The notes beneath the pieces were generated by a model, which saw only the letters and a program-made list of their open reading frames with translations, did not search any database and had not been told where the DNA came from. DNA of 64,000 nt from Clostridia bacterium (GTDB lineage: Bacteria; Bacillota; Clostridia; Oscillospirales; Acutalibacteraceae), in contig JAFTZU010000152.1 of NCBI GenBank assembly GCA_017461005.1, positions 1 to 64,000 of the forward strand. Reading direction: 5' to 3'. Made by a program: the position numbers and the translations under genes. Of this stretch, positions 1 through 8,496 are shown piece by piece; position 1 is the stretch's first letter, and each line of letters opens with the position of its first letter.

Positions 1-1
1 C

Positions 2-265
2 TACCGGACACTGGCCCGCCTCTTCGGCAAGGACCTCTACCACAAATGGAGCGTCGACGAAGTGCGCCTGCTCCGATCGGAGTACCGGCTCTTCAAGGAA
101 CAGTACCTGGGACATGTCTCCGACGGGAACAACATCACCTGCAGTGACGCGTTCCTCGAGTACATGACCACCTATGGTCCCGCGGCGCTGGAGTTCCTGA
201 AAGTCTCCAAGATGAAGCGCCAGATGAAGCGGACCGTCCGCCGGATGAAATATCGAAGAAAATGA
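2..265 (+). CDS. C-terminal fragment of an unrecognised protein
   Basis: The reading frame is open from base 2 to a TGA at 263-265, so this is the last 87 residues of a gene that starts outside the window. The fragment is charged and ends in a Lys/Arg-rich tail (MKRQMKRTVRRMKYRRK), which could contact nucleic acid, but I recognise no family. Its stop overlaps the ATG of the phosphoesterase at 262 (ATGA), so the two are very probably translationally coupled in one operon. No function is proposed. Confidence 0.6.
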   Translation, partial: YRTLARLFGKDLYHKWSVDEVRLLRSEYRLFKEQYLGHVSDGNNITCSDAFLEYMTTYGPAALEFLKVSKMKRQMKRTVRRMKYRRK

Positions 266-891
266 GAGTTTTAGCAGTCGCAGACAAAGAAGATATGCAT
301 TTGTGGAACGGGGGCCGGAGACAGCTCCTGCAGGACCTCGACCTCATCCTGTCCTGCGGAGACCTGGACCCCGATTATCTGCAATACCTCGTAACAGTGG
401 GCAACTGCCCGCTGTTTTATATTCGCGGCAACCACGACGGCGTCTACGAAGAGCGGCCGCCCGAAGGGTGCATCTGTATCGAAGACCGGCTCGAGACGTT
501 CCGTGGCCTGCGTTTTTACGGTCTCGGCGGATGCCGCCGGTACAGCCGCGGCTCCAACCAGTACTATGAAGAGGAGATGCGAAAGCGGATCCGTTCGGCG
601 GAGTGGAAACTGAAGAGAGCGGGCGGGGTCGACATCCTGCTGACCCATGTGCCGCCCCGGGGCTACGGCGACCTGCCGGACCTTCCGCACCGGGGGTTCA
701 ACTGTTTCCATCTGTTCCTTGACGAGTGGCACCCGGCGTACCAGCTGCACGGCCACATCCACCCGGAATACCACCGGGACGAGGGACCGCTGCCGCAGCA
801 CTCCTCCGGGACCCGGATCCTCAACGTCTGCGGGGCCCATCTGTTCGAGTGGGACGAGGCAGAAATCATCGCCTCCCGTCCGGTCTTGTGA
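262..891 (+). CDS. Calcineurin-like metallophosphoesterase
   Basis: A 209-residue protein with the metal-binding blocks of the metallophosphoesterase superfamily in order: CGDLD (near residue 32), GNHDG (near 55), THVPPRG (near 128) and HGHIH (near 165). These supply the Asp, Asn and His ligands of a dinuclear metal site, so hydrolysis of a phosphomonoester or diester is likely; the substrate cannot be told. The N-terminal block is slightly unusual (AVADKED rather than DxHG), and one metal ligand may be altered. No signal peptide, so cytoplasmic. The start overlaps the preceding stop by four bases (ATGA), and galK follows 35 bases downstream, so one operon is possible. Confidence 0.85.
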   Translation: MRVLAVADKEDMHLWNGGRRQLLQDLDLILSCGDLDPDYLQYLVTVGNCPLFYIRGNHDGVYEERPPEGCICIEDRLETFRGLRFYGLGGCRRYSRGSNQYYEEEMRKRIRSAEWKLKRAGGVDILLTHVPPRGYGDLPDLPHRGFNCFHLFLDEWHPAYQLHGHIHPEYHRDEGPLPQHSSGTRILNVCGAHLFEWDEAEIIASRPVL

Positions 892-926
892 TATAATGCT
901 GTTAACAAATCTGTGAGGTGAACCCA

Positions 927-2204
927 ATGACCGTAATGGAATGGAAAGAGACCGTCCGCAGCAGTGCGTTTTTCGATAAGATCCGCCCTCTGGTCGTCGA
1001 TGAAACGAAACTGGAGGCCCAGCGCAGCCGTTATCTGCACGCCCTCGACGAGTTCGAGAAACTCTTTGGCGATGGACCGGTCGAGCTCTTCAGTGCTCCC
1101 GGCCGAAGCGAGGTGGGCGGCAACCACACCGACCATCAGAACGGCAAAGTGCTGGCCTGTTCTCTGAACCTCGACGTCATCGCGGTCGCCCGCAAACGGG
1201 ACGACGGGGTCATCTCGGTCCAGTCCGAGGGCTACCCGCTCGACACGGTGGACCTCGCTCAGCTGGAACCGGTCGCAGAGGAGGAGGGCTCTTCCAAAGC
1301 GCTGCTCCGCGGCGTGGCCGGCGCGCTGGCCGATGCCGGCTATGAGGTCGGCGGTTTTGACGCGTTCACGACCTCCGAAGTCCTGCAGGGCTCCGGCATG
1401 TCCTCGTCGGCCGCTTATGAAGTGCTCCTCGGCACCATCCTCTCCGGCCTCTATAACAACGATACGATCTCGCCCGTCGAGGTGGCAAAAGCCTCCCAGG
1501 TGGCCGAGAACAAATACTTCGGCAAACCCAGCGGCCTCCTCGACCAGATGGCCTGTTCCGTCGGCAACCTTGTCACCATCGACTTCGCCGACCCGGCGGA
1601 CCCGAAGGTCCGGCAGATCGACGCCGACTTCGGTGCCTTCGGCCACAGCCTCTGCATCACCGATACGAAGGGTTCCCATGCCGACCTGACCCCGGACTAC
1701 GCGGCCGTCCCCGCGGAGATGAAGCAGATCGCCGCCCACTTCGGCAAGACGGTCCTGCAGGAAGTCCCGGAAGCGGAGTTCCTGTCGAAGCTCCCCGAAC
1801 TGCGGGAACTCTACGGCGACCGTCCGGTGCTCCGCGCCATCCACTGGTATGAGGAGAACAAGAGAGTCGAGACCGAAGTTGCCGCGCTCGAGTCGAAGGA
1901 CTTCGATGCGTTCCTGAAGGCGGTCAACGCCTCCGGCGACTCCTCCTACAAGTACCTGCAGAACGTCTACTCGCCGCGGCACCTCGAAGCCCAGGCCATC
2001 CCGGTGGCCCTCGCGGTCAGCGACCTCGTCCTGAAGGACCGGGGCGCCTCCCGCGTCCACGGCGGCGGCTTCGCCGGCACCATCCAGGCCTTCGTGCCGG
2101 ATGACCTCGTGGAAGACTACCGTAAAGCGATGGACGGCCTCTTTGGCGAAGGTGCCTGCCACATCCTGTTCGTCCGCCCGGTGGGCGGGTACCACATCCG
2201 GTGA
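927..2204 (+). CDS. galK: Galactokinase (GHMP kinase)
   Basis: About 425 residues. It phosphorylates galactose with ATP in the first step of the Leloir pathway. It carries the galactokinase signature near the N-terminus (SAPGRSEVGGNHTDHQNG), the GHMP ATP-binding loop LQGSGMSSSAAYE near residue 155, and the C-terminal GHMP motif RVHGGGFAGT. ATG 927 is chosen over an in-frame GTG at 918 because GAGGTG at 915-920 is then a well-spaced ribosome binding site. No galT, galE or sugar transporter lies in the window, so it is either a scattered gal gene or linked upstream of the window to other functions. A bidirectional terminator follows. Confidence 0.93.
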   Translation: MTVMEWKETVRSSAFFDKIRPLVVDETKLEAQRSRYLHALDEFEKLFGDGPVELFSAPGRSEVGGNHTDHQNGKVLACSLNLDVIAVARKRDDGVISVQSEGYPLDTVDLAQLEPVAEEEGSSKALLRGVAGALADAGYEVGGFDAFTTSEVLQGSGMSSSAAYEVLLGTILSGLYNNDTISPVEVAKASQVAENKYFGKPSGLLDQMACSVGNLVTIDFADPADPKVRQIDADFGAFGHSLCITDTKGSHADLTPDYAAVPAEMKQIAAHFGKTVLQEVPEAEFLSKLPELRELYGDRPVLRAIHWYEENKRVETEVAALESKDFDAFLKAVNASGDSSYKYLQNVYSPRHLEAQAIPVALAVSDLVLKDRGASRVHGGGFAGTIQAFVPDDLVEDYRKAMDGLFGEGACHILFVRPVGGYHIR

Positions 2205-2237
2205 ATCGCCACAGGAGAAAACAGAACAGACAAAAAG

Positions 2238-2272
2238 AAACCCGCCTGACGACTGTCAGACGGGTTTGTTGT
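2238..2272. terminator. Bidirectional terminator between galK and SGNH hydrolase
   Basis: Inverted repeat AAACCCGCCTGAC / GTCAGACGGGTTT (one wobble pair) with a 3-base loop and a T-rich tail on both strands. It sits between convergent genes. Confidence 0.85.
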
Positions 2273-2284
2273 TCGTTATGAAGT

Positions 2285-3223
2285 TTACAGAACTTTCAGG
2301 ACGCGATCGGCGATCTGGCGGTGACCGTTGTAGGTCGGGTGGAAGTCAGCGCCGTACATGGGGGACTCGGGGTCGTTCATGTGCGTCTTGACATCGGTCA
2401 TGTCGACGTAGGTGTACTGATCTCTCAGCGGGCACTGGTTCTGCATATAGTTGTTCTGGTTCTGGAAGATCGGGTCGACAAAGGGGCCGATGGGCAGACC
2501 GAAGCCGGCCGGGACTTTGTAGTCCTTCATCGGGTTGAAGTTGCCGATGACGACGATCTTGCACGTTTTGTTGTAGTTGCGGATGCCCTGGATGATGGCG
2601 TCGAAGTTCTGGGAGAACAGACGGAACGCGTTGATCTCGCCTTCGGCCAGAGCGCCGTAGAAGGTGACGTCTTTGACGACACGCGGGACGTTCAGGGACA
2701 GGGCAGAAGTCAGGCTGTCAGAGAAGGTCTCAGTGGCGTTCAGCGCGGGCATGGACGAGTCGTTGACGCCGATCTCGACCGTGACGAGGTTGGATGCTTT
2801 GACGGCTTTTTCGACGACGTTGCGGTATTTTTCGACTTTGTTCCAGTCGATGTTGCGCTCGTCATTGTTGACGGAGGGCAGACGGTAGCCGGCCATGCTG
2901 TCGCCGGTGAAGCTGCGGTCGAGGAGGACGCGCAGGTCGGTGGTGCGGTAGGCGCTGTGGGCAAACTGGTTGATTTTGGCTCCTTTGGCATCTCTGATGA
3001 GGTCAGGGAATGAGCCCTCGATAGTGGGCCAGTAGAATTTGTCGTAACCGTAGTCGGGGTTATAACCGTCCAGACCGTACCCGGCAGAGACGCTGTCGCC
3101 GAAGCAGGTATAGACATACTTCTTGCCGCTGTTGCTGCTGACTGCGAAGGCCGAGGTGGAAAGCAGGACGACCATCATGGCGACGGCGGTCAGAGCGAGC
3201 AGGATCTTCTTGATGTGTTTCAT
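2285..3223 (-). CDS. Secreted SGNH/GDSL-family hydrolase (paralog 1)
   Basis: 312 residues. A Sec signal peptide (basic MKHIKK, a hydrophobic core, cleavage near SAFAVS) is followed by an SGNH fold: block I FGDSVSAGYG with nucleophile Ser44, block III-like GVNDSS, and block V DFHPTYNGH holding the catalytic Asp and His. The family hydrolyses esters of lipids or acylated polysaccharides outside the cell; the substrate is unknown. It is one of four paralogs here; the other three are in tandem at 12.3-15.3 kb on the opposite strand and share the end of the signal region and the pattern ending in VL or AL. It stands alone with its own promoter. Confidence 0.88.
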   Translation of the reverse strand: MKHIKKILLALTAVAMMVVLLSTSAFAVSSNSGKKYVYTCFGDSVSAGYGLDGYNPDYGYDKFYWPTIEGSFPDLIRDAKGAKINQFAHSAYRTTDLRVLLDRSFTGDSMAGYRLPSVNNDERNIDWNKVEKYRNVVEKAVKASNLVTVEIGVNDSSMPALNATETFSDSLTSALSLNVPRVVKDVTFYGALAEGEINAFRLFSQNFDAIIQGIRNYNKTCKIVVIGNFNPMKDYKVPAGFGLPIGPFVDPIFQNQNNYMQNQCPLRDQYTYVDMTDVKTHMNDPESPMYGADFHPTYNGHRQIADRVLKVL

Positions 3224-3268
3224 GTCAAAATCTCCTTTGCTTGAGGTTTGGTTTTGATTTACCCGTCT

Positions 3269-3298
3269 ATTTTACCGTATCTTGTGGTAGATTGTAAA
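3269..3298 (-). promoter_or_regulatory. Promoter of SGNH hydrolase paralog 1
   Basis: On the minus strand, TTTACA, an 18-base spacer and TAAAAT, about 45 bases upstream of the start codon in AT-rich intergenic DNA. Confidence 0.5.
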
Positions 3299-3345
3299 TA
3301 GTATTTTAACAATTTGTTCACAATGACGAATTTTGTACAGGTGTC

Positions 3346-3382
3346 AAAAGGCCGCCGTCCCCGGTCGGGAACGACGGTCTTT
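3346..3382 (-). terminator. Terminator of bioY
   Basis: A GC-rich imperfect hairpin (GACCGTCGTTCCC / GGGACGGCGGCC, with wobble pairs) followed on the minus strand by CCTTTTG, 27 bases after the bioY stop. Confidence 0.65.
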
Positions 3383-3408
3383 TCTCATATGTTTCTGCTT
3401 TAGGGGCT

Positions 3409-3999
3409 TCAGGCGTGTGCCTTTGCGGTCTCCATCTTCTGCAGTGCGGTCCGCAGGACCGGTGCCAGCGCACAGACGACGACCATTTTGAGGGCGTCGC
3501 CCGGCAGGAACGGCAGGACGCAGGCGGTCAGGGCCAGCTTCAGGGAGGCGTGGGTCAGGATGAGGAACCACGCGGTCCCGAAGGCGTACAGGATGACCGT
3601 GCCGAGGACCATGCCGAGAATGGCGGGCAGAAGTTCTTTGAACGACGGCTTCCGGCTCAGCGGCTGCTTCCCGAGGAAGAGCCCGCTGCAGAGGGCCAGG
3701 GGGATGTACCCGAGGATGAAGCCGCCGGTCTTGCCGAACAGGACCCCGATGCCGGCCTGGTAGGCCGAGAACACCGGGACGCCGACCATGCCGAGGGCCA
3801 GAAAGACCAGGGTGGCCAGCATGCCGTCGATGGGCCCCAGGACCGCGCCCGCCAGCATGACGGCCAGCGTGGCGAGGGAGATGGGGACTCCGGCGGACAG
3901 GGGGATGGCGAGGGGAGACAGGACGCAGATGACGGCGGCCATCAGGGCGATGAGCGCCAGTCTGCGCACGTCGACTCCTCCGGTTTCGTGTTTGTTCAT
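3409..3999 (-). CDS. bioY: Biotin transporter substrate-binding subunit BioY
   Basis: 196 residues, almost entirely hydrophobic, with about six membrane segments and the BioY pattern (ISLATLAVMLAGAVLGP near residue 40, and GKTGGFILGYI near 90). BioY is the S component of an ECF importer that captures biotin; it normally needs the shared EcfA/A'/T module, which is not in this window. It lies 36 bases after pyruvate carboxylase, a biotin enzyme, with biotin ligase further upstream, so the context supports biotin supply. No bioA, bioB, bioD or bioF genes are present here, consistent with scavenging. Confidence 0.93.
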   Translation of the reverse strand: MNKHETGGVDVRRLALIALMAAVICVLSPLAIPLSAGVPISLATLAVMLAGAVLGPIDGMLATLVFLALGMVGVPVFSAYQAGIGVLFGKTGGFILGYIPLALCSGLFLGKQPLSRKPSFKELLPAILGMVLGTVILYAFGTAWFLILTHASLKLALTACVLPFLPGDALKMVVVCALAPVLRTALQKMETAKAHA

Positions 4000-4035
4000 A
4001 CCAGTAAATATCCTTTGAGCTTTCGTGTATTTCGA

Positions 4036-7000
4036 TCAGAGTTTGAGCTTGATCATCAGCTCTCCGGCCTTGACGTTGTCGCCTTCCTTGACGAGGACTT
4101 CGTCGACGATGCCGTCCATACGGGCCGTGACGGAGGTCTCCATCTTCATGGCTTCGACCACCGCGATGACCTGGTTCTCTTCGACCTTGTCGCCGGCTTT
4201 GACGTGGATCTTGGAAACGAGACCCGGGATGGAGGCGCCGACCTCACTCTTGTCGTTCGGGTCCGCCAGGACGACGGCCTTGACGGTGGAGGAGGCGTGC
4301 GGGTCGGGAACGGTGACGGTCCGGGCGGTGCCGTTGAGTTCGAAGTGGACGTCTCTCGTGCCGTCCTCATGGAGGTCGCCGAGACCGAGGTAACGGATGA
4401 CGAGGGTCTTGCCGTCTTCGATGTTGATCTGGTTCGTCTCACCGAGGGCCAGACCGTCGAAGAAGACGTGGCTGCCCATCCGCATGATGTAGCCGTACTC
4501 CTGTTTGTGTTTGCAGTAGTCTTCGACGACTTTCGGATACAGGCACCAGGAGATGACCATCTGGTCGGAGGGGTCCGGTTCGAACTGGGCGACCTGCTCG
4601 CGGGCCCAGTCGAAGTCGACGGGCTCGAGGAGTTCGCCGGGACGGCAGGTGATGGGTTCCTCACCCTTCAGGACGACTTTCTGCAGGTCCTCCGGGAAGC
4701 CCCAGGAGGGCTGGCCCATCATGCCCTTGAAGTAGGAGACGACGGAGTCCGGATAGCTGAGGTCCGCGCCCTTCGTGCAGATGTTCTCGGGGGTCAGGTC
4801 ATTCTGGACCATGAAGATGGCGAGGTCGCCGACCATCTTGGAGGACGGGGTGACCTTGACGATGCCGCCGAGCATGTCGTTGACGGTCTTGTACATCTCC
4901 TTGACTTCCTGGAAGCGGTCGCCGAGGCCGATGGACTGGACCTGCGGGTAGAGGTTCGTGTACTGTCCGCCGGGGATCTCATATTTGTAGATGTCCGTGA
5001 CCGGGGTCTTGAGGCCCGCATCGAACTTCTTGTAACGTTTGCGGACGTCCTCCCAGTAGTCGGTCAGTTCCTGGAGACGGTCGAGGTCCAGTCCCGTGTC
5101 TCTCTCCTGTCTCTGCAGCGCGGCTACGAGGGCGTTCATGGAGGGCTGAGAGGTCAGCGCGGACAGGGAGGAGATGGCGACGTCGACGACGTCGACACCG
5201 GCCTCGGCGGCCAGGAGGTACATGGCGATCTGGTTCGATGTGGTGTCATGCGTATGCAGGTGGATGGGCAGGCCGATCTCGTTCTTGAGGGCCGTGACCA
5301 GCTGCTTGCCGGCATAGGGCTTCAGGAGACCGGACATGTCCTTGATGGCGATCATGTGAGCGCCGCGTTTCTCGAGCTCCTTCGCCATGTTGACATAGTA
5401 CTTGAGATCGAACTTGTCGTTCTTCGGGTCGAGGATGTCGCCCGTGTAGCAGATGGTCGCCTCACAGAACTTGCCCTGTTTGATGACTTCGTCCATCGCA
5501 ACTTCCATGCCGGGGATCCAGTTGAGGGAGTCGAAGACGCGGAAGATGTCGATGCCCGCCTTGGCGGACTCTTCGACGAACTTGCGGATGACGTTGTCGG
5601 GGTAGTTCGTGTAGCCGACGGCATTGGCGCCGCGGAGGAGCATCTGGAACGGGATGTTCGGGATCTTCTCTCTCAGTTTCTCGAGGCGCTCCCAGGGGTC
5701 TTCATAGAGGAAGCGGAACGCGGTGTCGAAGGTGGCGCCGCCCCACATCTCGAGGGAGAAGGCGTCGGCGAGGATCTCGGCCGTGCCTTCCGCGCACTTC
5801 AGCATGTCTCTCGTCCGCATGCGGGTGGAGAGGAGGGACTGATGAGCGTCGCGCATGGTGGTGTCGGTGATGAGCAGTTTCTTCTCATCGAGGACGTGCT
5901 TCGACAGCGCGACCGGACCCTGTTTGTCGAGGATGGGCTTGAGTCCGGGGCCCCGTTCGCCAGTGGGGACCGGGAAGCGCGGCAGGTCGCGGATCTCCCG
6001 ATTGAGGTCCGGCTCCGCCACCTGGATGTTGGCGATGTACCGCAGCACTCGGGTGGCGCGGTCTCTCGACTCCTGGATCTCGAAGAGTTCCGGGGTCTCA
6101 TCGATGAACTTCGTCGAGCAGGCACCCGCCTCGAAGGTCGGGTGGTAGAGGATCTTCTCGATGAAGGGGATGTTCGTCTTGACGCCGCGGACGTGGACCT
6201 CTGCCAGCGCACGCCGCGCTTTGCGGACGACCGCCGGGAAACTCGTGTCCCAGGTGGTGATCTTCACGAGCAGGGAGTCGTAGTACGGGGAAATGACATA
6301 CCCGACGCCGGAACAGGCGGAGTCGACACGGACGCCGAAGCCGCCGCAGGTGCGGTACGCGGAGATCTTACCGGTGTCCGGAGCGAAGTTGTTGGTGGGG
6401 TCCTCGGTCGTGACACGGCACTGGATGGCATAGCCGTTGAAGTGGACGTCGTCCTGGGAGTGGATGCCGATCATGTCGTGGGACAGCGGATGGCCTTCCG
6501 CGATGAGGACCTGCGCGCGCACGATGTCGACACCGGTGACCATCTCAGACACGGTGTGCTCGACCTGGATGCGGGGGTTCATCTCGATGAAGTAATGGTT
6601 GCCTTCGCTGTCGACGAGGAATTCGACGGTGCCGGCCGAGATGTAGCCGACCTGCTTCGCGATTTTGACCGCGTCGGCCTGCAGGGCAGCGCGGGTCTCC
6701 TCGGGGACCGAGAATGCCGGCGCGTACTCGACGACCTTCTGGAAGCGGCGCTGCAGGGAGCAGTCACGCTCGCCGAGGTGGACGATGTTGCCGTACTTGT
6801 CCGCGAGGATCTGGACTTCGATGTGCTTCGGGTTCACGAGGAACTTCTCGATGAAGATGTCATCGTTGTTGAAGGCCTTCTTGGCTTCGCCCTTGACGAG
6901 GCGGAACGCGTCCCGGACCTCGGCTGCTGAATCGCAGCGGCGCATGCCGCGTCCGCCGCCGCCGGCCGCCGCTTTCAGGATGACCGGAAAGCCGAAGGAC

Positions 7001-7461
7001 TCGGCGATCTTGACAGCGTCCGCAGCGCTCTCCACCGGCTCTGTGGTACCGGGGATGGTCGGGACTTTGGCCGCGAGGGCGATCTGTTTCGCCTCCAGTT
7101 TATCGCCCATCTTGGCAAGGACCGAAGAGGGGGGACCGATGAACGTGATGTCGTTGTCTTCGCAGGCTTTGGCGAACTCGGCGTTCTCGGACAGGAAGCC
7201 GTAGCCCGGATGGATGGCATCGACACCGTGGTGTTTGGCAAGCTCGATGATCGACGGGATGTCGAGGTAAGCCTGCAGCGGGCTCTTGTTTTTCCCGATG
7301 AGGTACGCTTCGTCCGCCTTGATGCGGAAGAGGGCGTTGGTGTCTTCTGAGGAATACATGGCGACCGTACGCAGGCTGAGATCGTGACAGGCGCGGAAAA
7401 TACGTATGGCGATCTCGCCGCGGTTGGCAGCCAGTACTTTCTTGAACTGTGTTGTCTGCAT
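4036..7461 (-). CDS. pyc: Pyruvate carboxylase, single-chain
   Basis: 1141 residues, the usual length of the homotetrameric enzyme that makes oxaloacetate from pyruvate, bicarbonate and ATP. Domain order is: biotin carboxylase with the glycine-rich ATP loop KAAAGGGGRGMR near residue 160; carboxyltransferase (TIM barrel) beginning at TDTTMRDAHQSL near 540; a PYC/OADA conserved domain; and a C-terminal biotinyl domain with AMKM, the biotin-carrying lysine being about residue 1106. ATG 7461 is preferred over an in-frame ATG at 7512 because CAGGAGATG lies just upstream. It replenishes the TCA branch for anaplerosis or gluconeogenesis. It is probably co-transcribed with bioY. Confidence 0.97.
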   Translation of the reverse strand: MQTTQFKKVLAANRGEIAIRIFRACHDLSLRTVAMYSSEDTNALFRIKADEAYLIGKNKSPLQAYLDIPSIIELAKHHGVDAIHPGYGFLSENAEFAKACEDNDITFIGPPSSVLAKMGDKLEAKQIALAAKVPTIPGTTEPVESAADAVKIAESFGFPVILKAAAGGGGRGMRRCDSAAEVRDAFRLVKGEAKKAFNNDDIFIEKFLVNPKHIEVQILADKYGNIVHLGERDCSLQRRFQKVVEYAPAFSVPEETRAALQADAVKIAKQVGYISAGTVEFLVDSEGNHYFIEMNPRIQVEHTVSEMVTGVDIVRAQVLIAEGHPLSHDMIGIHSQDDVHFNGYAIQCRVTTEDPTNNFAPDTGKISAYRTCGGFGVRVDSACSGVGYVISPYYDSLLVKITTWDTSFPAVVRKARRALAEVHVRGVKTNIPFIEKILYHPTFEAGACSTKFIDETPELFEIQESRDRATRVLRYIANIQVAEPDLNREIRDLPRFPVPTGERGPGLKPILDKQGPVALSKHVLDEKKLLITDTTMRDAHQSLLSTRMRTRDMLKCAEGTAEILADAFSLEMWGGATFDTAFRFLYEDPWERLEKLREKIPNIPFQMLLRGANAVGYTNYPDNVIRKFVEESAKAGIDIFRVFDSLNWIPGMEVAMDEVIKQGKFCEATICYTGDILDPKNDKFDLKYYVNMAKELEKRGAHMIAIKDMSGLLKPYAGKQLVTALKNEIGLPIHLHTHDTTSNQIAMYLLAAEAGVDVVDVAISSLSALTSQPSMNALVAALQRQERDTGLDLDRLQELTDYWEDVRKRYKKFDAGLKTPVTDIYKYEIPGGQYTNLYPQVQSIGLGDRFQEVKEMYKTVNDMLGGIVKVTPSSKMVGDLAIFMVQNDLTPENICTKGADLSYPDSVVSYFKGMMGQPSWGFPEDLQKVVLKGEEPITCRPGELLEPVDFDWAREQVAQFEPDPSDQMVISWCLYPKVVEDYCKHKQEYGYIMRMGSHVFFDGLALGETNQINIEDGKTLVIRYLGLGDLHEDGTRDVHFELNGTARTVTVPDPHASSTVKAVVLADPNDKSEVGASIPGLVSKIHVKAGDKVEENQVIAVVEAMKMETSVTARMDGIVDEVLVKEGDNVKAGELMIKLKL

Positions 7462-7550
7462 GGATTCATCTCCTGTTGAGTAGTTTTTTGTACGAGGCCA
7501 AATCATTTTCACACTTCTATTTTATCGGGAAATATTCTGTGAAACAACTA

Positions 7551-7595
7551 TTAACATTGATAATTTATCTACTTTATTGTCTCAATGTTGACAAT
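7551..7595 (-). promoter_or_regulatory. Promoter and inverted repeats upstream of pyruvate carboxylase
   Basis: Minus strand TTGTCA (7589-7594), a 17-base spacer and TAGATA (7566-7571) make a plausible promoter. It is overlaid by a perfect ATTGTC-N8-GACAAT palindrome (7576-7595) and flanked by the 10-base arms TTAACATTGA (7551-7560) and TCAATGTTGA (7582-7591, one mismatch). This looks like a repressor target, possibly biotin-responsive, but the regulator is unknown. Confidence 0.5.
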
Positions 7596-7625
7596 TTATG
7601 TGGAAAACGCTGAGGAAAAGCATAA

Positions 7626-7656
7626 AAAGTCACCGCCCGGTTTACGGACGGTGAAA
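7626..7656 (-). terminator. Terminator of birA
   Basis: Hairpin CACCGTCC / GGGCGGTG directly after the birA stop on the minus strand, followed by ACTTTTTATG. Confidence 0.75.
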
Positions 7657-7657
7657 C

Positions 7658-8494
7658 TCAGTATTCGACTAATGTGACTTCGCCGGAGTCGAGTGCCAGG
7701 AGCTGGTCCCGGGACTCGGGGATGATGGCGCTCGTCAGCTCCACCAGCAGTTTCCCGGTGTCGTCGATGTCCTTGACGATGCCCCGGTAGCGGGTGTGGT
7801 CCCGTTCGAACATGATCTCTTTTCCGGTGAGGTAGGACCGGTCCCGGTACTGTTTCAGGAGCTGCGGATCGGCGAGGTGTTCGGTCCAGTACAGTAACCT
7901 GCCCCGCAGCGCGACGGCCAGACGGTTCCGGTCGATGTAATCGATGTCTCCGGTGGTCAGGGCCCCGGCAGTGTCCATGATGTCCTCGGGGAAGAGGGTC
8001 GTCGAGCAGTTGATGCCGATGCCGATGACGACGGCTCTCGGGCGGTCGTCGAGCCAGCCGACGCTCTCGGTCAGGATGCCGCAGACTTTGCGGTCCCGGT
8101 AGTAGAGGTCGTTGACCCATTTGATCTGCGGGCTCACGCCCACCGCTTCCTCGATGGCCTCCGCCGTGGCGACGGCCGCGGCCAGGGTCAGCTTCGAGAG
8201 CGTGACGGGGTGGAGGACCTCCGGGTCCGTCCGGACCATGGAAACGTAAAGGCCGGTGTCGGCGGGAGAGTAGAAAGAGTGCCCCTGTCGTCCTCTGCCG
8301 GCGGTCTGGTGGTTCGCGATCAGGTAGGCGCCGTCGGCAACGTCCTCCTGCTCCAGCATCCGTTTCGCCTCGTCGTTCGTGGAGTCGATCTCGTCGAAGA
8401 CCAGGACCTTGTGGTGCAGGTCCACGACATCTTCCATGAGCGGTCGGTCCGGAAGGAGCATGGCGTCGATCGCGTCAAAGGAAAGTTCTGTCAT
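7658..8494 (-). CDS. birA: Biotin--protein ligase, catalytic type without DNA-binding domain
   Basis: 278 residues. It activates biotin to biotinyl-AMP and attaches it to the lysine of biotin enzymes such as the neighbouring pyruvate carboxylase. The catalytic core shows the hallmarks DEIDSTNDEA near residue 35, the biotin-binding TAGRGRQGHSFYSP near 65, and KWVNDLYYRDRKVCGIL near 125, followed by the small C-terminal domain. Only about 30 residues precede the core, so the winged-helix repressor domain of bifunctional BirA is absent and it cannot itself be the biotin repressor. ATG 8494 is chosen because GAGGTG is correctly spaced; the alternative GTG at 8500 overlaps the upstream stop. Confidence 0.93.
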   Translation of the reverse strand: MTELSFDAIDAMLLPDRPLMEDVVDLHHKVLVFDEIDSTNDEAKRMLEQEDVADGAYLIANHQTAGRGRQGHSFYSPADTGLYVSMVRTDPEVLHPVTLSKLTLAAAVATAEAIEEAVGVSPQIKWVNDLYYRDRKVCGILTESVGWLDDRPRAVVIGIGINCSTTLFPEDIMDTAGALTTGDIDYIDRNRLAVALRGRLLYWTEHLADPQLLKQYRDRSYLTGKEIMFERDHTRYRGIVKDIDDTGKLLVELTSAIIPESRDQLLALDSGEVTLVEY

Positions 8495-8496
8495 GC

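Noticed and set aside
3415..6930. Very long open frame on the plus strand opposite pyruvate carboxylase
   Set aside because: It is antisense to a full-length, motif-complete pyruvate carboxylase; GC-rich third positions keep stops rare on the opposite strand. Composition (Asp/Val/Gly/Arg-rich) and lack of domains mark it as a shadow.
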